Assembly: GCF_900115545.1 (NCBI RefSeq)
Contig: NZ_FOWV01000001.1
Coordinates: 558,001 to 622,000 of the forward strand
DNA from: Ralstonia sp. NFACC01
GTDB lineage: Bacteria > Pseudomonadota > Gammaproteobacteria > Burkholderiales > Burkholderiaceae
Length of the DNA stretch: 64,000 nt
Reading direction: 5' to 3'
The notes below the pieces were generated by a model. The model did no database searches. It had not been told where the DNA came from and was given only the letters and a program-made list of their open reading frames with translations. The translations under genes were made by a program, and so were the position numbers. Positions 48,519 through 57,007 of this stretch are shown here, in pieces (within the stretch, counting starts at the first letter, position 1; each line of letters begins with the position of its first letter).

Positions 48519-49079
48519 TCAGTGCCGAGGATCAGCTGGACGCCGATGCCGACGTAGCAGGCGCAGGGCTGCGATCAGGCGGCGCCATATCTGTTGTATC
48601 AACCCATGTCGACGGGCACGCCAGACGGCAATTCGTACCTGCAGGGCTTGCCAGGTCGGCGTTGCCTGCAGAGTGGCAACCATGCGCTGCTTCCAAGCCA
48701 GGAAGGCGGATTCCCAGCGGGCATACCAGGCGATCGTGTGCAATTGCGGTCGCACGGCGGCATAGATGCGTACACCCAGCCCCGTGCTGACGATTTTCGC
48801 TGCGACCAGAACTAAGGTGCCTGCAATGAGATGGCCCCGCGCCAGCACGTATACGGCGGCCAGCTTGAACGGCAACAACGCCAGCATAGGCAGGGCAAAT
48901 GCGCAGAGAGCTTCGATAGGCTCCAGCTGCGCCAACTTCCGCTCCGCCGCTTGGACCCAGGGGTGGGCCGCCAAGCGAGCAGTCGCCCGCTGCATGACGT
49001 TCCAGATCCACTCTTCTAACAGCAGGATGAGCGCAGCCGCGACGATCAGACTTCGCTTGGCGAGGGATTCGCGAGACAT
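48519..49079 (-). CDS. Hypothetical membrane protein
   Basis: This 186-residue protein starts MSRESLAKRSLIVAAALILL and has a second hydrophobic region at residues about 55-95 (IEALCAFALPMLALLPFKLA, then VLARGHLIAGTLVLVAAKIV). A strongly basic C-terminal half follows (WRARRHGLIQQIWRRLIAAL). No domain is recognised. It is convergent with the pdh operon, and its stop lies 20 bp beyond the pdh terminator. ATG 49079 is chosen because it gives a normal membrane-protein N-terminus; the frame is open 96 bp upstream. Confidence 0.7.
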   Translation of the reverse strand: MSRESLAKRSLIVAAALILLLEEWIWNVMQRATARLAAHPWVQAAERKLAQLEPIEALCAFALPMLALLPFKLAAVYVLARGHLIAGTLVLVAAKIVSTGLGVRIYAAVRPQLHTIAWYARWESAFLAWKQRMVATLQATPTWQALQVRIAVWRARRHGLIQQIWRRLIAALRLLRRHRRPADPRH

Positions 49080-49177
49080 TGGGAAGGGGGGAGGGGCGGT
49101 GGGCTGCGATACAGAATGGAGCGTTGGCCGCCTGCAAAGTTCGCAATTTGAAGGGCAGAGACGTTTCAGGCGCACAT

Positions 49178-49201
49178 AAAAAACCCGGCCGAAGCCGGGC
49201 T
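49178..49201 (-). terminator. Second minus-strand terminator
   Basis: Arms CCCGGC (49184-49189) and GCCGGG (49194-49199), extended by one or two pairs, are followed on the minus strand by six T. It could back up the phasin terminator upstream of the membrane-protein gene. Confidence 0.7.
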
Positions 49202-49353
49202 AAAGGTACCCACTGATCACCACTGAGGACAGGTTTCGGTAGCGGGACCGAGGAGACAATCTAACGAACACGGTGGAATGGACCGCGGGGCGTGCGTTTC
49301 GGTTCCGCGCAAATGCGCGCAAACGACGTGTTTGGAGGAGTGGCTCGATGGCC

Positions 49354-49386
49354 AAAACAAAACGGGCCTCCCGAGGGAGGCCCGCT
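49354..49386 (-). terminator. Terminator of the phasin gene
   Basis: Arms CGGGCCTCCC (49363-49372) and GGGAGGCCCG (49375-49384) form a very stable stem followed by TTTTGTTTT on the minus strand. It begins about 35 bp after the phasin stop, as expected for an abundant protein. Confidence 0.88.
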
Positions 49387-49418
49387 TGAACAACCGGGTA
49401 ACTACGCTAGCCTAGCGC

Positions 49419-50000
49419 TTAGGCAGCAGTCGTTGCCGACTTCTTGCCGGTAGCAGCGCGCGCTTGGGCCGAAGCTTGGGCGGTTGCCTTGCTGGCAGCG
49501 TTGGCAGCAGCGTGGAAGTTGCTTTCAGCCAGCTCCACGGCTTGCTTGGTAGCCTTCTGCACCGAGTCGTAGGCGTTGTTGGCAGCCGACAGAGCCGACT
49601 TCACCAGGGCAACTGCCGATTCCGAACCGGCCGGAGCGTTCTTCGACACGTTGTCGACCAGCGCTTGCAGCTTGCGGCTATTTTCAGCGATTTGCACTTC
49701 AGCAGCCTTGCTGAATTCGGTTTGCGTGTCCGAAGCGATTTCGTACAGGTGGCGGCTGTAAGCCAGAACCTTTTCAGCCAGCGGCTGCACAGCGGCGGTT
49801 TGCACCGACAGCAGCTCTTGAGCATCCTTAGCGGTCAGTGCCTTCTTGGCGTGTTCGACGTTTTCGGCCAGGGTAGCCTTGACGACTTGCAGGTTCAGCT
49901 CGACCAGCTTTTCGACGCCTTCAAATGCCTTGTTGGTCAGGCCGAAGAACGTTTCCAGATTGGCCTTGTGCGCCGCAGCGATCTGTTCCTGAGTCAGCAT
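49419..50000 (-). CDS. phaP: Phasin family protein (polyhydroxyalkanoate granule coat)
   Basis: This 193-residue amphipathic helical protein, [20 protein letters not shown] onwards, has [20 protein letters not shown] and [20 protein letters not shown]. This is the phasin pattern of Ralstonia/Cupriavidus PhaP1. The C-terminus is an Ala/Lys/Thr-rich tail. It coats polyhydroxybutyrate granules in the cytoplasm. There is a good Shine-Dalgarno (GGAGAG upstream of 50000). The 400-bp upstream region carries two dyads that could bind the PhaR repressor. Confidence 0.9.
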   Translation of the reverse strand: MLTQEQIAAAHKANLETFFGLTNKAFEGVEKLVELNLQVVKATLAENVEHAKKALTAKDAQELLSVQTAAVQPLAEKVLAYSRHLYEIASDTQTEFSKAAEVQIAENSRKLQALVDNVSKNAPAGSESAVALVKSALSAANNAYDSVQKATKQAVELAESNFHAAANAASKATAQASAQARAATGKKSATTAA

Positions 50001-50401
50001 GTTGTCTCTCCAAATACAAAGGTGGGTCGGGGAATCAAAATGAAAATTTAGATCGCCCAGATGTACAAAGCATGACGGTCAGCGTCGGGCCTTCCAGGCG
50101 ACATCGCGATGAATTAGGGATGGTGCATCGCAACAATTTCATTGTTGTTGAATGTCAAACCAGTGTCAAGCGTCCTTTGTGCATCGCACAAAAATCAGAA
50201 TTCGTTGATTTTTCGTGCACAGGAATTGCGCGACCAACCGTTTGGTGTAATTTTTTGTGGCAGAAAAATGCGCGTCCGTGGTGCAGGAGAAAGGCATTTG
50301 ACCACTTCCGGCGGTAATTCCGTCTCAAAAAACATACGAGTGCAGCGTAGGTTAGGATGCGCCCGAGTGCCATTTTTGTTGCGTTGCGATTTGTTATTCA
50401 C
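50001..50401. promoter_or_regulatory. Divergent phasin/HDAC control region with two dyads
   Basis: The region is AT-rich and carries no gene. Two inverted repeats are visible: CAACAA-TTTCA-TTGTTG (50131-50147) and TTGTGC-ATC-GCACAA (50177-50191). TTGACA on the minus strand (50158-50153) overlaps the gap between them. In Cupriavidus necator PhaR represses phaP by binding upstream, so these dyads are candidate PhaR sites; this is inference. Confidence 0.5.
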
Positions 50402-51364
50402 ATGCGGGCCTTCTACACCGACCATTTTGTTTTGCCGCTGCCGCCGGGCCATCGGTTTCCGATGCGCAAATACAGCGACCTGCGGGCACGGGTTTTGGCC
50501 GACGTGCCGGGGCTGTCTCTGTATGAAGCGCCGCGCGCCGAGGACGACGCGTTGCTGCTGGCGCACACGCCCGAATATGTTGAGGCGGTAAGCGCCGGTC
50601 GGCTTGACCCGGCGCGCCAGCGCGAGATCGGGTTTCCCTGGTCGTCGGAAATGGTGGAGCGCAGCCGCCGGTCGGCCGGCGCGACGATGGCCGCGAGCGA
50701 GGCCGCGCTGGCGGACGGGATCGCCGTCAACCTGGCGGGCGGGACGCACCACGCCTACGCGGACAAGGGCGGCGGATTCTGTGTATTTAATGACGCAGCC
50801 ATTGCCTCGCGCTGGATGCAGCGCCAATCAGGCAGGACGCCGGCGGATTTTCCGGTCGCCATCATTGATCTGGATGTACATCAGGGCAACGGCACGGCGT
50901 CGATCTTGCGCGATGACGCCACCGTTTTCACCTTGTCGCTGCACGGCGAGAAGAACTATCCGTTCCGCAAGGAAGCGTCGGATCTCGACATCGGCCTGCA
51001 CGATGGCTGTGGCGACGAGGACTATTTGCAAGCGTTGACCGGCGCACTCGACATCCTGGCCGGGCGCTTCAAGCCGCAATTGATCATCTATCTGGCCGGC
51101 GCGGATCCGCATGAGGGCGATCGGCTCGGCCGGCTCAAGCTGACGCTGCATGGCTTGGCCCGGCGCGACCAGGAAGTCTTCGATTTCGGGTATCAACGGC
51201 GCATACCGGTTGCCGTTACCATGGCGGGCGGCTACGGCAACAATATCGACGATACCGTGGCCGTCCACGCGCAGACCATCGCGCTGGCTGCCCGCCACGC
51301 ACAGCGCTGGGCAGCACGCGACGAGGCCGCTGGCGCATCGACCTCTCTTCCGCTTTCCGCATGA
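50402..51364 (+). CDS. Histone deacetylase-family (acetoin utilisation/HDAC-like) amidohydrolase
   Basis: This 320-residue zinc amidohydrolase has GHRFPMRKYSDLRARVLADV, LAHTPEYVEAV, NLAGGTHHAYADKGGGFCVF, the metal site IDLDVHQGNGTASIL (D-x-H) and IYLAGADPHEGDRLGRL. Members remove acetyl groups from lysines, polyamines or other amides. The substrate is not predictable here. ATG 50402 gives the family N-terminus (MRAFYTDHFVLPLPPGH). It overlaps the EamA transporter gene by 4 bp. Confidence 0.9.
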   Translation: MRAFYTDHFVLPLPPGHRFPMRKYSDLRARVLADVPGLSLYEAPRAEDDALLLAHTPEYVEAVSAGRLDPARQREIGFPWSSEMVERSRRSAGATMAASEAALADGIAVNLAGGTHHAYADKGGGFCVFNDAAIASRWMQRQSGRTPADFPVAIIDLDVHQGNGTASILRDDATVFTLSLHGEKNYPFRKEASDLDIGLHDGCGDEDYLQALTGALDILAGRFKPQLIIYLAGADPHEGDRLGRLKLTLHGLARRDQEVFDFGYQRRIPVAVTMAGGYGNNIDDTVAVHAQTIALAARHAQRWAARDEAAGASTSLPLSA

Positions 51365-52278
51365 CCCAAGTGTCTTCCGTCGCGCCAGCCTCAGCGCGTG
51401 GCTCTCTGTTTTTTGTCGCCATGCCGTGGCTGTTCGTGCTGATCTGGAGCACTGGCTTTATCGTGGCCAAGTACGGGATGCCGTACGCCGAGCCGATCAC
51501 GTTCCTGTTTTTACGCTTCGTGGGCGTGCTGGTGTGCCTGCTGCCGCTGGTCTGGCTGGCGCGCGTACCGCTGCCGCGCCACGCCGGCACAGGCGAAACC
51601 GACTGGGCGGCCGTCGGCCACATCGCGGTGGCCGGCTTGCTGATGCAATGGGGCTACCTGGCGGGCGTCTGGGCAGCGGTCAAGCTCGGCATGCCGGCAG
51701 GCATGACGGCGCTGATCGTCGGCATGCAGCCGATTCTGACTGCGCTGTATGTATCACTACGTGGGGAGCGCGTGTCGCGCCGACAATGGGCGGGGCTGCT
51801 GTGCGGCACCGCGGGCGTGGGTCTGGTCGTGGCCAACAAGCTGCATCTGGCGGGCGTCGGCGTGACGACGCTTGCGCTTTGCGTGGGCGCGTTGCTGTCG
51901 ATCACCGTCGGCACGCTGTATCAAAAGCGCCATTGCCCGGTGTTCGACCTGCGGATGGGCGCGTGCATTCAGTTCGGGGCCTCGGCGCTGCTGTGTCTGC
52001 CGTTCATGTTTGTGTTTGAGACGCGTGAGGTGCATTGGACGCTGCCGATGATCGGCTCGCTGGTGTGGTCGGTGCTGGCGCTGTCGATCGGGGCGATCTC
52101 GCTGCTGTTCGTGCTGATCCGCCAAGGCGCGGCCACCAAGGTGACGTCGCTCCTGTATCTCACACCGCCGACGACCGCCGTGATGGCGTGGGCGCTGTTT
52201 GGCGAGCGATTTCCGCCGCTCGCTGCGTTGGGCATGGTGATTGCCGCGTGCGGTGTGGCGCTCGTCATCCGCAAGTGA
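51361..52278 (+). CDS. EamA/DMT-family transporter
   Basis: This 305-residue inner-membrane protein has about ten hydrophobic segments and two EamA repeats. The first begins WLFVLIWSTGFIVAKYGMPY, then EPITFLFLRFVGVLVCL. The second contains LSITVGTLYQKRHCPVFDLR and ends PPTTAVMAWALFGERFPPLA. Such carriers export metabolites or amino acids. It is translationally coupled to the HDAC-like gene (ATGA overlap), hinting at a shared substrate pathway. Confidence 0.87.
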   Translation: MTQVSSVAPASARGSLFFVAMPWLFVLIWSTGFIVAKYGMPYAEPITFLFLRFVGVLVCLLPLVWLARVPLPRHAGTGETDWAAVGHIAVAGLLMQWGYLAGVWAAVKLGMPAGMTALIVGMQPILTALYVSLRGERVSRRQWAGLLCGTAGVGLVVANKLHLAGVGVTTLALCVGALLSITVGTLYQKRHCPVFDLRMGACIQFGASALLCLPFMFVFETREVHWTLPMIGSLVWSVLALSIGAISLLFVLIRQGAATKVTSLLYLTPPTTAVMAWALFGERFPPLAALGMVIAACGVALVIRK

Positions 52279-52336
52279 CCGAGGCTCAGCGGCTGGCGTA
52301 TCCTGATCACTTTCCACGGCCACCTGCCCGCTGCCC

Positions 52337-52780
52337 ATGAGCACGCCACGCCAGACGCGCGACGACTATCGCCACTTCCAAACCATCACCACGCGCTGGA
52401 TGGACAACGACGTCTACGGCCACGTCAACAACGTCGTCTATTACAGCTACTTCGACACCGTGGTGAACGCCTACCTGATCGAGCAGGGCGTGCTGAACCC
52501 CGAGCGCAGCGACACCATCGGCCTCGTCATCGAGACCCAATGTAACTACTTCGCGCCGTTGTCGTTTCCAGACCCTGTGGTGGCGGGCCTGCGCGTTGCG
52601 CGCCTGGGCAATACGAGCGTGCGCTATGAGGTAGGCCTGTTCCGCGGCGACGCGCAAGAGGCCGCAGCGCAGGGCCATTTCGTGCATGTCTACGTTGACC
52701 GCGAAACGCGTCGGCCGGTGGCGCTGCCGGATGCACTGCGTGCCGTGCTCGAGCCGCTTGTCTCCAATGTCACTGCTTGA
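52337..52780 (+). CDS. 4HBT-fold acyl-CoA thioesterase
   Basis: This 147-residue hot-dog-fold protein has the 4-hydroxybenzoyl-CoA thioesterase-type motif [20 protein letters not shown] (catalytic Asp and the HVNN block) followed by [14 protein letters not shown]. It hydrolyses acyl-CoA thioesters. The specific acyl chain is unknown. It lies 58 bp after the transporter, and its 3' end touches the nitroreductase gene. Confidence 0.88.
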   Translation: MSTPRQTRDDYRHFQTITTRWMDNDVYGHVNNVVYYSYFDTVVNAYLIEQGVLNPERSDTIGLVIETQCNYFAPLSFPDPVVAGLRVARLGNTSVRYEVGLFRGDAQEAAAQGHFVHVYVDRETRRPVALPDALRAVLEPLVSNVTA

Positions 52781-52796
52781 GATTTTGCGCATCGCC

Positions 52797-53504
52797 ATGA
52801 CCGACCGACGGCCCACCTCCGCAGAAGTCGAACTTGTCGATCAGGCCATCACGTCGCGTCGGTCTGTTCGCGCGTTCCTGCCTACGCCGGTGGCGCGTGA
52901 AGATATCGAAGCGATCCTTGATGTGGCGCGCCGTGCGCCGTCAGGCAGCAACACGCAGCCATGGAAGGTGTATGTGCTGACGGGCGAATCGAAGGCGCGC
53001 TTGTCCGAATCCGTGTTGGCGGCGTATGAACACCCGGAGGCCGATACGCTGCATCGCGAGGAGTATCCGTACTACCCGCGCACATGGATTGATCCGTACC
53101 AAAGTCGGCGCCGCAAGGTCGGCTGGGATCTCTATGGCTTGCTCGGCATCGAGCGCGCCGACAAGGAGCGCATGCACGCGCAGCACGCGCGCAACTTCCG
53201 CTTCTTCGATGCGCCGGTCGGCATCATCTTCACGATCGACCGGGTGATGGAGCAGGGCAGCTGGCTGGATTACGGCATGTTTCTGGAAGCCGTGATGGTG
53301 GGTGCGCGTGCTCGCGGCATCGATACGTGTCCACAGGCTGCTTTCACCCAGTTCCATCGGATCATCGCCGAGCATCTGCGGTTGACCGATGACGAAATGG
53401 TCGTCTGCGGCATGTCGATGGGCTACGCGAATCCTGCAGCCATCGAGAACACCCTCGTCACCGAACGTGCACCTGTCTCCGACTTCACTCGCTTCCTCGA
53501 CTGA
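52797..53504 (+). CDS. Nitroreductase family FMN oxidoreductase
   Basis: This 235-residue nitroreductase-fold protein has ITSRRSVRAFLPTPVAREDI (FMN-binding Arg/Ser block), DVARRAPSGSNTQPWKVYVL, LDYGMFLEAVMVGARARGID and MSMGYANPAAIENTL. It reduces nitroaromatics or quinone-like substrates with NAD(P)H. ATG 52797 (MTDRRPTSAEV) gives the usual N-terminus; ATG 52767 ([11 protein letters not shown]), overlapping the thioesterase stop, is an alternative. Confidence 0.9.
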   Translation: MTDRRPTSAEVELVDQAITSRRSVRAFLPTPVAREDIEAILDVARRAPSGSNTQPWKVYVLTGESKARLSESVLAAYEHPEADTLHREEYPYYPRTWIDPYQSRRRKVGWDLYGLLGIERADKERMHAQHARNFRFFDAPVGIIFTIDRVMEQGSWLDYGMFLEAVMVGARARGIDTCPQAAFTQFHRIIAEHLRLTDDEMVVCGMSMGYANPAAIENTLVTERAPVSDFTRFLD

Positions 53505-53942
53505 CGTCGTCATCGCGCCGCAGCCTGCACGCTACAGCGCACATCTTCGCGCAAAGCGAGAATTGGCGGTGAAAAGTCGTCGAATTATGTCAACAGATAC
53601 GACCGATCCATCGTTAGACTTTGATCTGCGACTCTGCGTATGACGCGCGCGTGTTGTGAGGAAGTGTTGGGGCTGGTTGTAAACCGTGATTGTCGGCATG
53701 TGCGACGGAACTCACGGGGTACCTTCAGCGTCCGTTGCTGATTCCGCACCGCACATCATGTGCGGCTTAAGCAACTTTCTTCGCGATTGGAACTTTGCCA
53801 CAGCAGACAATTGCGTCGAAATGATGACCGAATGATAAGGCTCCAGAGGTCAAACTTTAAGGCCGTGAGCTAAGTCCTTCATCTTGCTAAGAATTTTGTT
53901 TTTGCCTACACTTGCGCCATCTCACGCGCGGGTGATCGAACC
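53505..53942. promoter_or_regulatory. Intergenic region with promoter of pbpG
   Basis: No gene is visible in these 438 bp. Near the right end, TTGCTA (53884-53889) and TACACT (53907-53912), 17 bp apart, form a good sigma70 promoter 30 bp before ATG 53943. The rest has no recognised feature. Confidence 0.6.
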
Positions 53943-55139
53943 ATGTCACGGTCTGTTTCCTCATTTTTTCGACGTCTCGGCTTTGTTTCGCTGATGACCG
54001 TCGCGCTCGCTGCCGTCTCCGTCGCTACCGTGGCCAACGCCGCCACGACCGACAAAAAGCCCGCCGCCAGCAAGAAAGCCAAAGTCAAATCCACGGGCAA
54101 GACCGTCGTCAATCGCAAGGCCAGCGCCAAAGTCGCGGCTGCGAGCAGCGATGACGCCGCGTCCACCAAAGTCCGCAAGGTCGTCACCGTCAAAGGCAAG
54201 CGCCATGTGATCATGGTCGAGCGCGGTGCACGTCCGGTGCGCGCAGCCTTTGTGCCGGCGTCGCCGACGCTTGGCGAGGCGATGGGTCTGCGCTCGACGC
54301 CCGACGCGTTGGCGCTGCGTTCCTCCGTCGCGCTGGTGATGGACCAGAACAACGGCGAAGTGCTGTTCCAGAAGAATTCGTCGGCCGTGCTGCCGATTGC
54401 CTCGATCACGAAGCTGATGACGGCGCTGGTCGTGACCGACGCTCATCAACCGATGGACGAGCTGCTTGAAATCACCGATGAAGATCGCGACTACGAGCGC
54501 AACACCGGCTCGCGTCTGCGCTTCGGCACGATGCTCACGCGTGAAGATCTGCTGCTGCTGGCGCTGATGTCGTCGGAAAACCGCGCAGCCTCAGCGCTGG
54601 GCCGTAACTATCCGGGTGGTCGTCCGGCATTCGTTGCCGCCATGAACCGCAAGGCGCACGAGCTGGGCATGAACGACACGCACTATGTCGATTCGAACGG
54701 CCTATCGAGCAGCAACGTGTCGAGCGCACAGGATCTGGCCAAGATCGTGATGGCTGCCTACAAGGTGCCGACCATTCGCCAATTCACGACCACGCCTGAA
54801 CATACGGTCAACGCCAACGGCCGCACGCTGCACTACGTCAACACCAACCGTCTGGTGCGTGGCGGCGAATGGGATATTGGTCTGCAGAAGACCGGTTTCA
54901 TCAACGAAGCGGGCCGCTGCCTCGTGATGCAGGCCAACGTGCACGGCCGCAACGTCGTGATGGTGTTCCTGGATTCGGCTGGCAATCTCACGCGCTTTGC
55001 GGATGCCACACGCGTGCGCAATTGGCTGGAGCGCAATCCGCACATCGAGCCGGCCACGCAAGCTGCTGCGCCGTTGCGGAATGTACCTGTGTCGACGCAG
55101 CCCACAACCGTGCTGGCATCGGAGCAGCACGGCGCTTGA
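53943..55139 (+). CDS. pbpG: D-alanyl-D-alanine endopeptidase (penicillin-binding protein 7-type, S11)
   Basis: This 398-residue protein has a signal peptide (about 1-33) and a basic Lys/Ala-rich linker (34-100). The S11 catalytic domain has S154-I-T-K157, S211-E-N213 and KTG in GLQKTGFINEAGRC (about residue 317). It cleaves D-Ala-meso-DAP crosslinks in the periplasm. The unusually long basic linker suggests cell-wall or DNA-contact tethering. The homologous fragment at 10259-10625 is a broken relative. Confidence 0.92.
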   Translation: MSRSVSSFFRRLGFVSLMTVALAAVSVATVANAATTDKKPAASKKAKVKSTGKTVVNRKASAKVAAASSDDAASTKVRKVVTVKGKRHVIMVERGARPVRAAFVPASPTLGEAMGLRSTPDALALRSSVALVMDQNNGEVLFQKNSSAVLPIASITKLMTALVVTDAHQPMDELLEITDEDRDYERNTGSRLRFGTMLTREDLLLLALMSSENRAASALGRNYPGGRPAFVAAMNRKAHELGMNDTHYVDSNGLSSSNVSSAQDLAKIVMAAYKVPTIRQFTTTPEHTVNANGRTLHYVNTNRLVRGGEWDIGLQKTGFINEAGRCLVMQANVHGRNVVMVFLDSAGNLTRFADATRVRNWLERNPHIEPATQAAAPLRNVPVSTQPTTVLASEQHGA

Positions 55140-55152
55140 GCCTCGGCGTCAC

Positions 55153-55194
55153 CCAACAAAAAAAGCGCGTCATCGAACGCGCTTTTTTTGTTGG
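55153..55194 (+). terminator. Bidirectional terminator between pbpG and the IclR gene
   Basis: Perfect 18-bp arms (55153-55170 and 55177-55194) have a 6-nt loop and A/T-rich ends on both sides. It serves the two convergent genes. Confidence 0.9.
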
Positions 55195-55207
55195 CTAAAC
55201 CGGCGGC

Positions 55208-56005
55208 TCACTCTGCTCGTACGGCGTCCTCGTCGTACGTGTAACCCATGCCTTTGGAAATCTGTAGCGCGGTGTCCTTGAGATTGTCGAGCCAGCTGTC
55301 CTGCAAGCGGTCTGCCGGTGCAGACAGCGACAGACCTGCTACCAGCCGCCGCGAATCGTCATAAATACCGGCAGCGATGCAGCGTACGCCGAGTTCCAAC
55401 TCTTCGTTGTCGCGTGCGTAGCCGTTGGTGCGCACCCAGTTGAGTTCACGTTCGAGCTTGGGCAAGTCCGTGATCGAGGTGCGAGTGTGACCAGACAAAC
55501 CGGTACGCGTGGCATAGGCCCGCACACGGCCGAGTTCGTCTGCAGCCAGGAACAGCTTGCCAACCGAAGTCAAATGCAGCGGCGCGCGGCCACCGATAGC
55601 ACGCACTACTTGCATGCCTGATCGCTCGGAATATGCGCGCTCGATGTAGACGATCTCATCACCCTGGCGCACCGAGAGGTTGACGGTTTGGCCGGTCAGG
55701 CGATGCAGGGCGCGCATCGGCGCGAGGGCCGCTTCACGCACCGAGAGGCGTGCCTTGACGAGGTTGCCGAGTTCCAGCAAACGCATGCCGAGACGGTAAC
55801 TGCCCGGGTCGGAGCGGTCGACGAAGCGGCAAGCCACCATGTCGTTGAGGATGCGGTGCGCGGTGGAGGGATGCAGGCCGGTGCTGGCGGACAGCGCTTT
55901 CAGGCTGACCGGATCGGCGTGATCGGCAAGCGCGTCGAGCAGCATCATCATGCGTTCGATGACCTGGATGGACGTCTTGCCGGGGTCCTTATCTGCTTCT
56001 GCCAT
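55208..56005 (-). CDS. IclR-family transcriptional regulator
   Basis: This 265-residue protein has an N-terminal winged helix (IQVIERMMMLLDALADHADP, LKALSASTGLHPSTAHRILN, DMVACRFVDRSDPGSYRLGM) and a C-terminal effector domain (LHLTSVGKLFLAADELGRVR; LELGVRCIAAGIYDDSRRLV). It is divergent from the lutA-lutB genes (240-bp gap) and is the probable regulator of lactate or related 2-hydroxyacid use, although LutR/LldR of other bacteria are GntR-type. Confidence 0.9.
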   Translation of the reverse strand: MAEADKDPGKTSIQVIERMMMLLDALADHADPVSLKALSASTGLHPSTAHRILNDMVACRFVDRSDPGSYRLGMRLLELGNLVKARLSVREAALAPMRALHRLTGQTVNLSVRQGDEIVYIERAYSERSGMQVVRAIGGRAPLHLTSVGKLFLAADELGRVRAYATRTGLSGHTRTSITDLPKLERELNWVRTNGYARDNEELELGVRCIAAGIYDDSRRLVAGLSLSAPADRLQDSWLDNLKDTALQISKGMGYTYDEDAVRAE

Positions 56006-56245
56006 GGGTGCAGTGGGTTGCGGATGCGATGCAAAATTCTATCCCACAATGTGAAAATTCGCACCATCCCGACGCATGATTCCGGGTATTTTCGAGGGCT
56101 TTCTCAGTCGGCCACCGGCTGTGCTTGGTAGGGCCTCGTGAAGCGCACTCACCGCTGACATGAAGAAGTTCTGTGCCTTGAGGGCCGCGCCGGACAGGGC
56201 AGCGGGCGCATAATGGCAGCTTCCCGCAGAACACAAGAGACTCCC

Positions 56246-56971
56246 ATGCGCGTAGGTTTGTTCGTCACTTGCCTCATTGATCTGATGCGGCCCGACATCG
56301 GGTTTTCGGTGCTCAAGCTGCTGGAAAAGGCCGGCTACGACGTCGTTGTGCCGCCCGCGCAGACCTGTTGCGGCCAGCCCGCCTACAACTCCGGCGATCG
56401 GCCACTGGCGCGCGATCTGGCGGAGAAAACGCTCAAGGAATTCGAACAGTTCGATTACGTCGTCATCCCGTCTGGGTCGTGCGGCGGCATGATCCGCAAG
56501 GGCTACGCCGATCTCTTTCGAGACGATCCGGAGCTCGCAGGCCGCTACGAGCGCCTGGCGCCGCGTGTGTATGAGTTAACCGACTTTCTCGTCAATGTGG
56601 CGCGTGTCGAGGCGCTCGATTCCGAATTTCACGGCCACGTGACGTACCACGATTCGTGCTCCGGCCTGCGCGAGCTGGGCGTGAAAGCGCAGCCGCGCGA
56701 GCTGCTCGGCAAACTGCCGGGCGTGCAACTGACCGAGATGCCCGCCTGCGAAGCGTGCTGCGGTTTCGGCGGCACGTTCTCGATCAAGTATGGCGATATC
56801 TCCACCGCCATCGCGGATGAAAAATGCGCCAACATCAAGGCCAGCGGCGCCGATGCCGTGGTGCTCGGTGATGTGGGCTGCATGCTCAACATCGAAGGCC
56901 GGCTGCGCCGTACGGGCGACACGCACACGCGTGTGCTGCACATCGCGCAAGTCCTTGCCGGCGACGCGTAA
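56246..56971 (+). CDS. lutA: Lactate-utilisation iron-sulfur protein, LutA/LldE type
   Basis: This 241-residue protein has two cysteine-rich CCG domains: PAQTCCGQPAYNSGD with SGSCGGMIRKGY, and YHDSCSGLRELGVKAQ with ACEACCGFGGTFSIKYGDI. This is the DUF3390/cysteine-rich arrangement of LutA/LldE/YkgE and glycolate-oxidase subunit relatives. It works with LutB in a NAD-independent L-lactate dehydrogenase. ATG 56246 follows AAGAGAC. It is 36 bp before lutB. Confidence 0.88.
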   Translation: MRVGLFVTCLIDLMRPDIGFSVLKLLEKAGYDVVVPPAQTCCGQPAYNSGDRPLARDLAEKTLKEFEQFDYVVIPSGSCGGMIRKGYADLFRDDPELAGRYERLAPRVYELTDFLVNVARVEALDSEFHGHVTYHDSCSGLRELGVKAQPRELLGKLPGVQLTEMPACEACCGFGGTFSIKYGDISTAIADEKCANIKASGADAVVLGDVGCMLNIEGRLRRTGDTHTRVLHIAQVLAGDA

Positions 56972-57007
56972 ATCGCAACGCCAAGAACACGACGGAGACG
57001 CAATCGC

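Larger units (their letters stand above)
49080..49418. other. Intergenic region with two terminators, no gene seen
   Basis: No credible coding frame lies between the membrane protein and the phasin gene. The region contains two minus-strand hairpins, at 49178-49201 and 49354-49386, listed separately. Confidence 0.6.
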
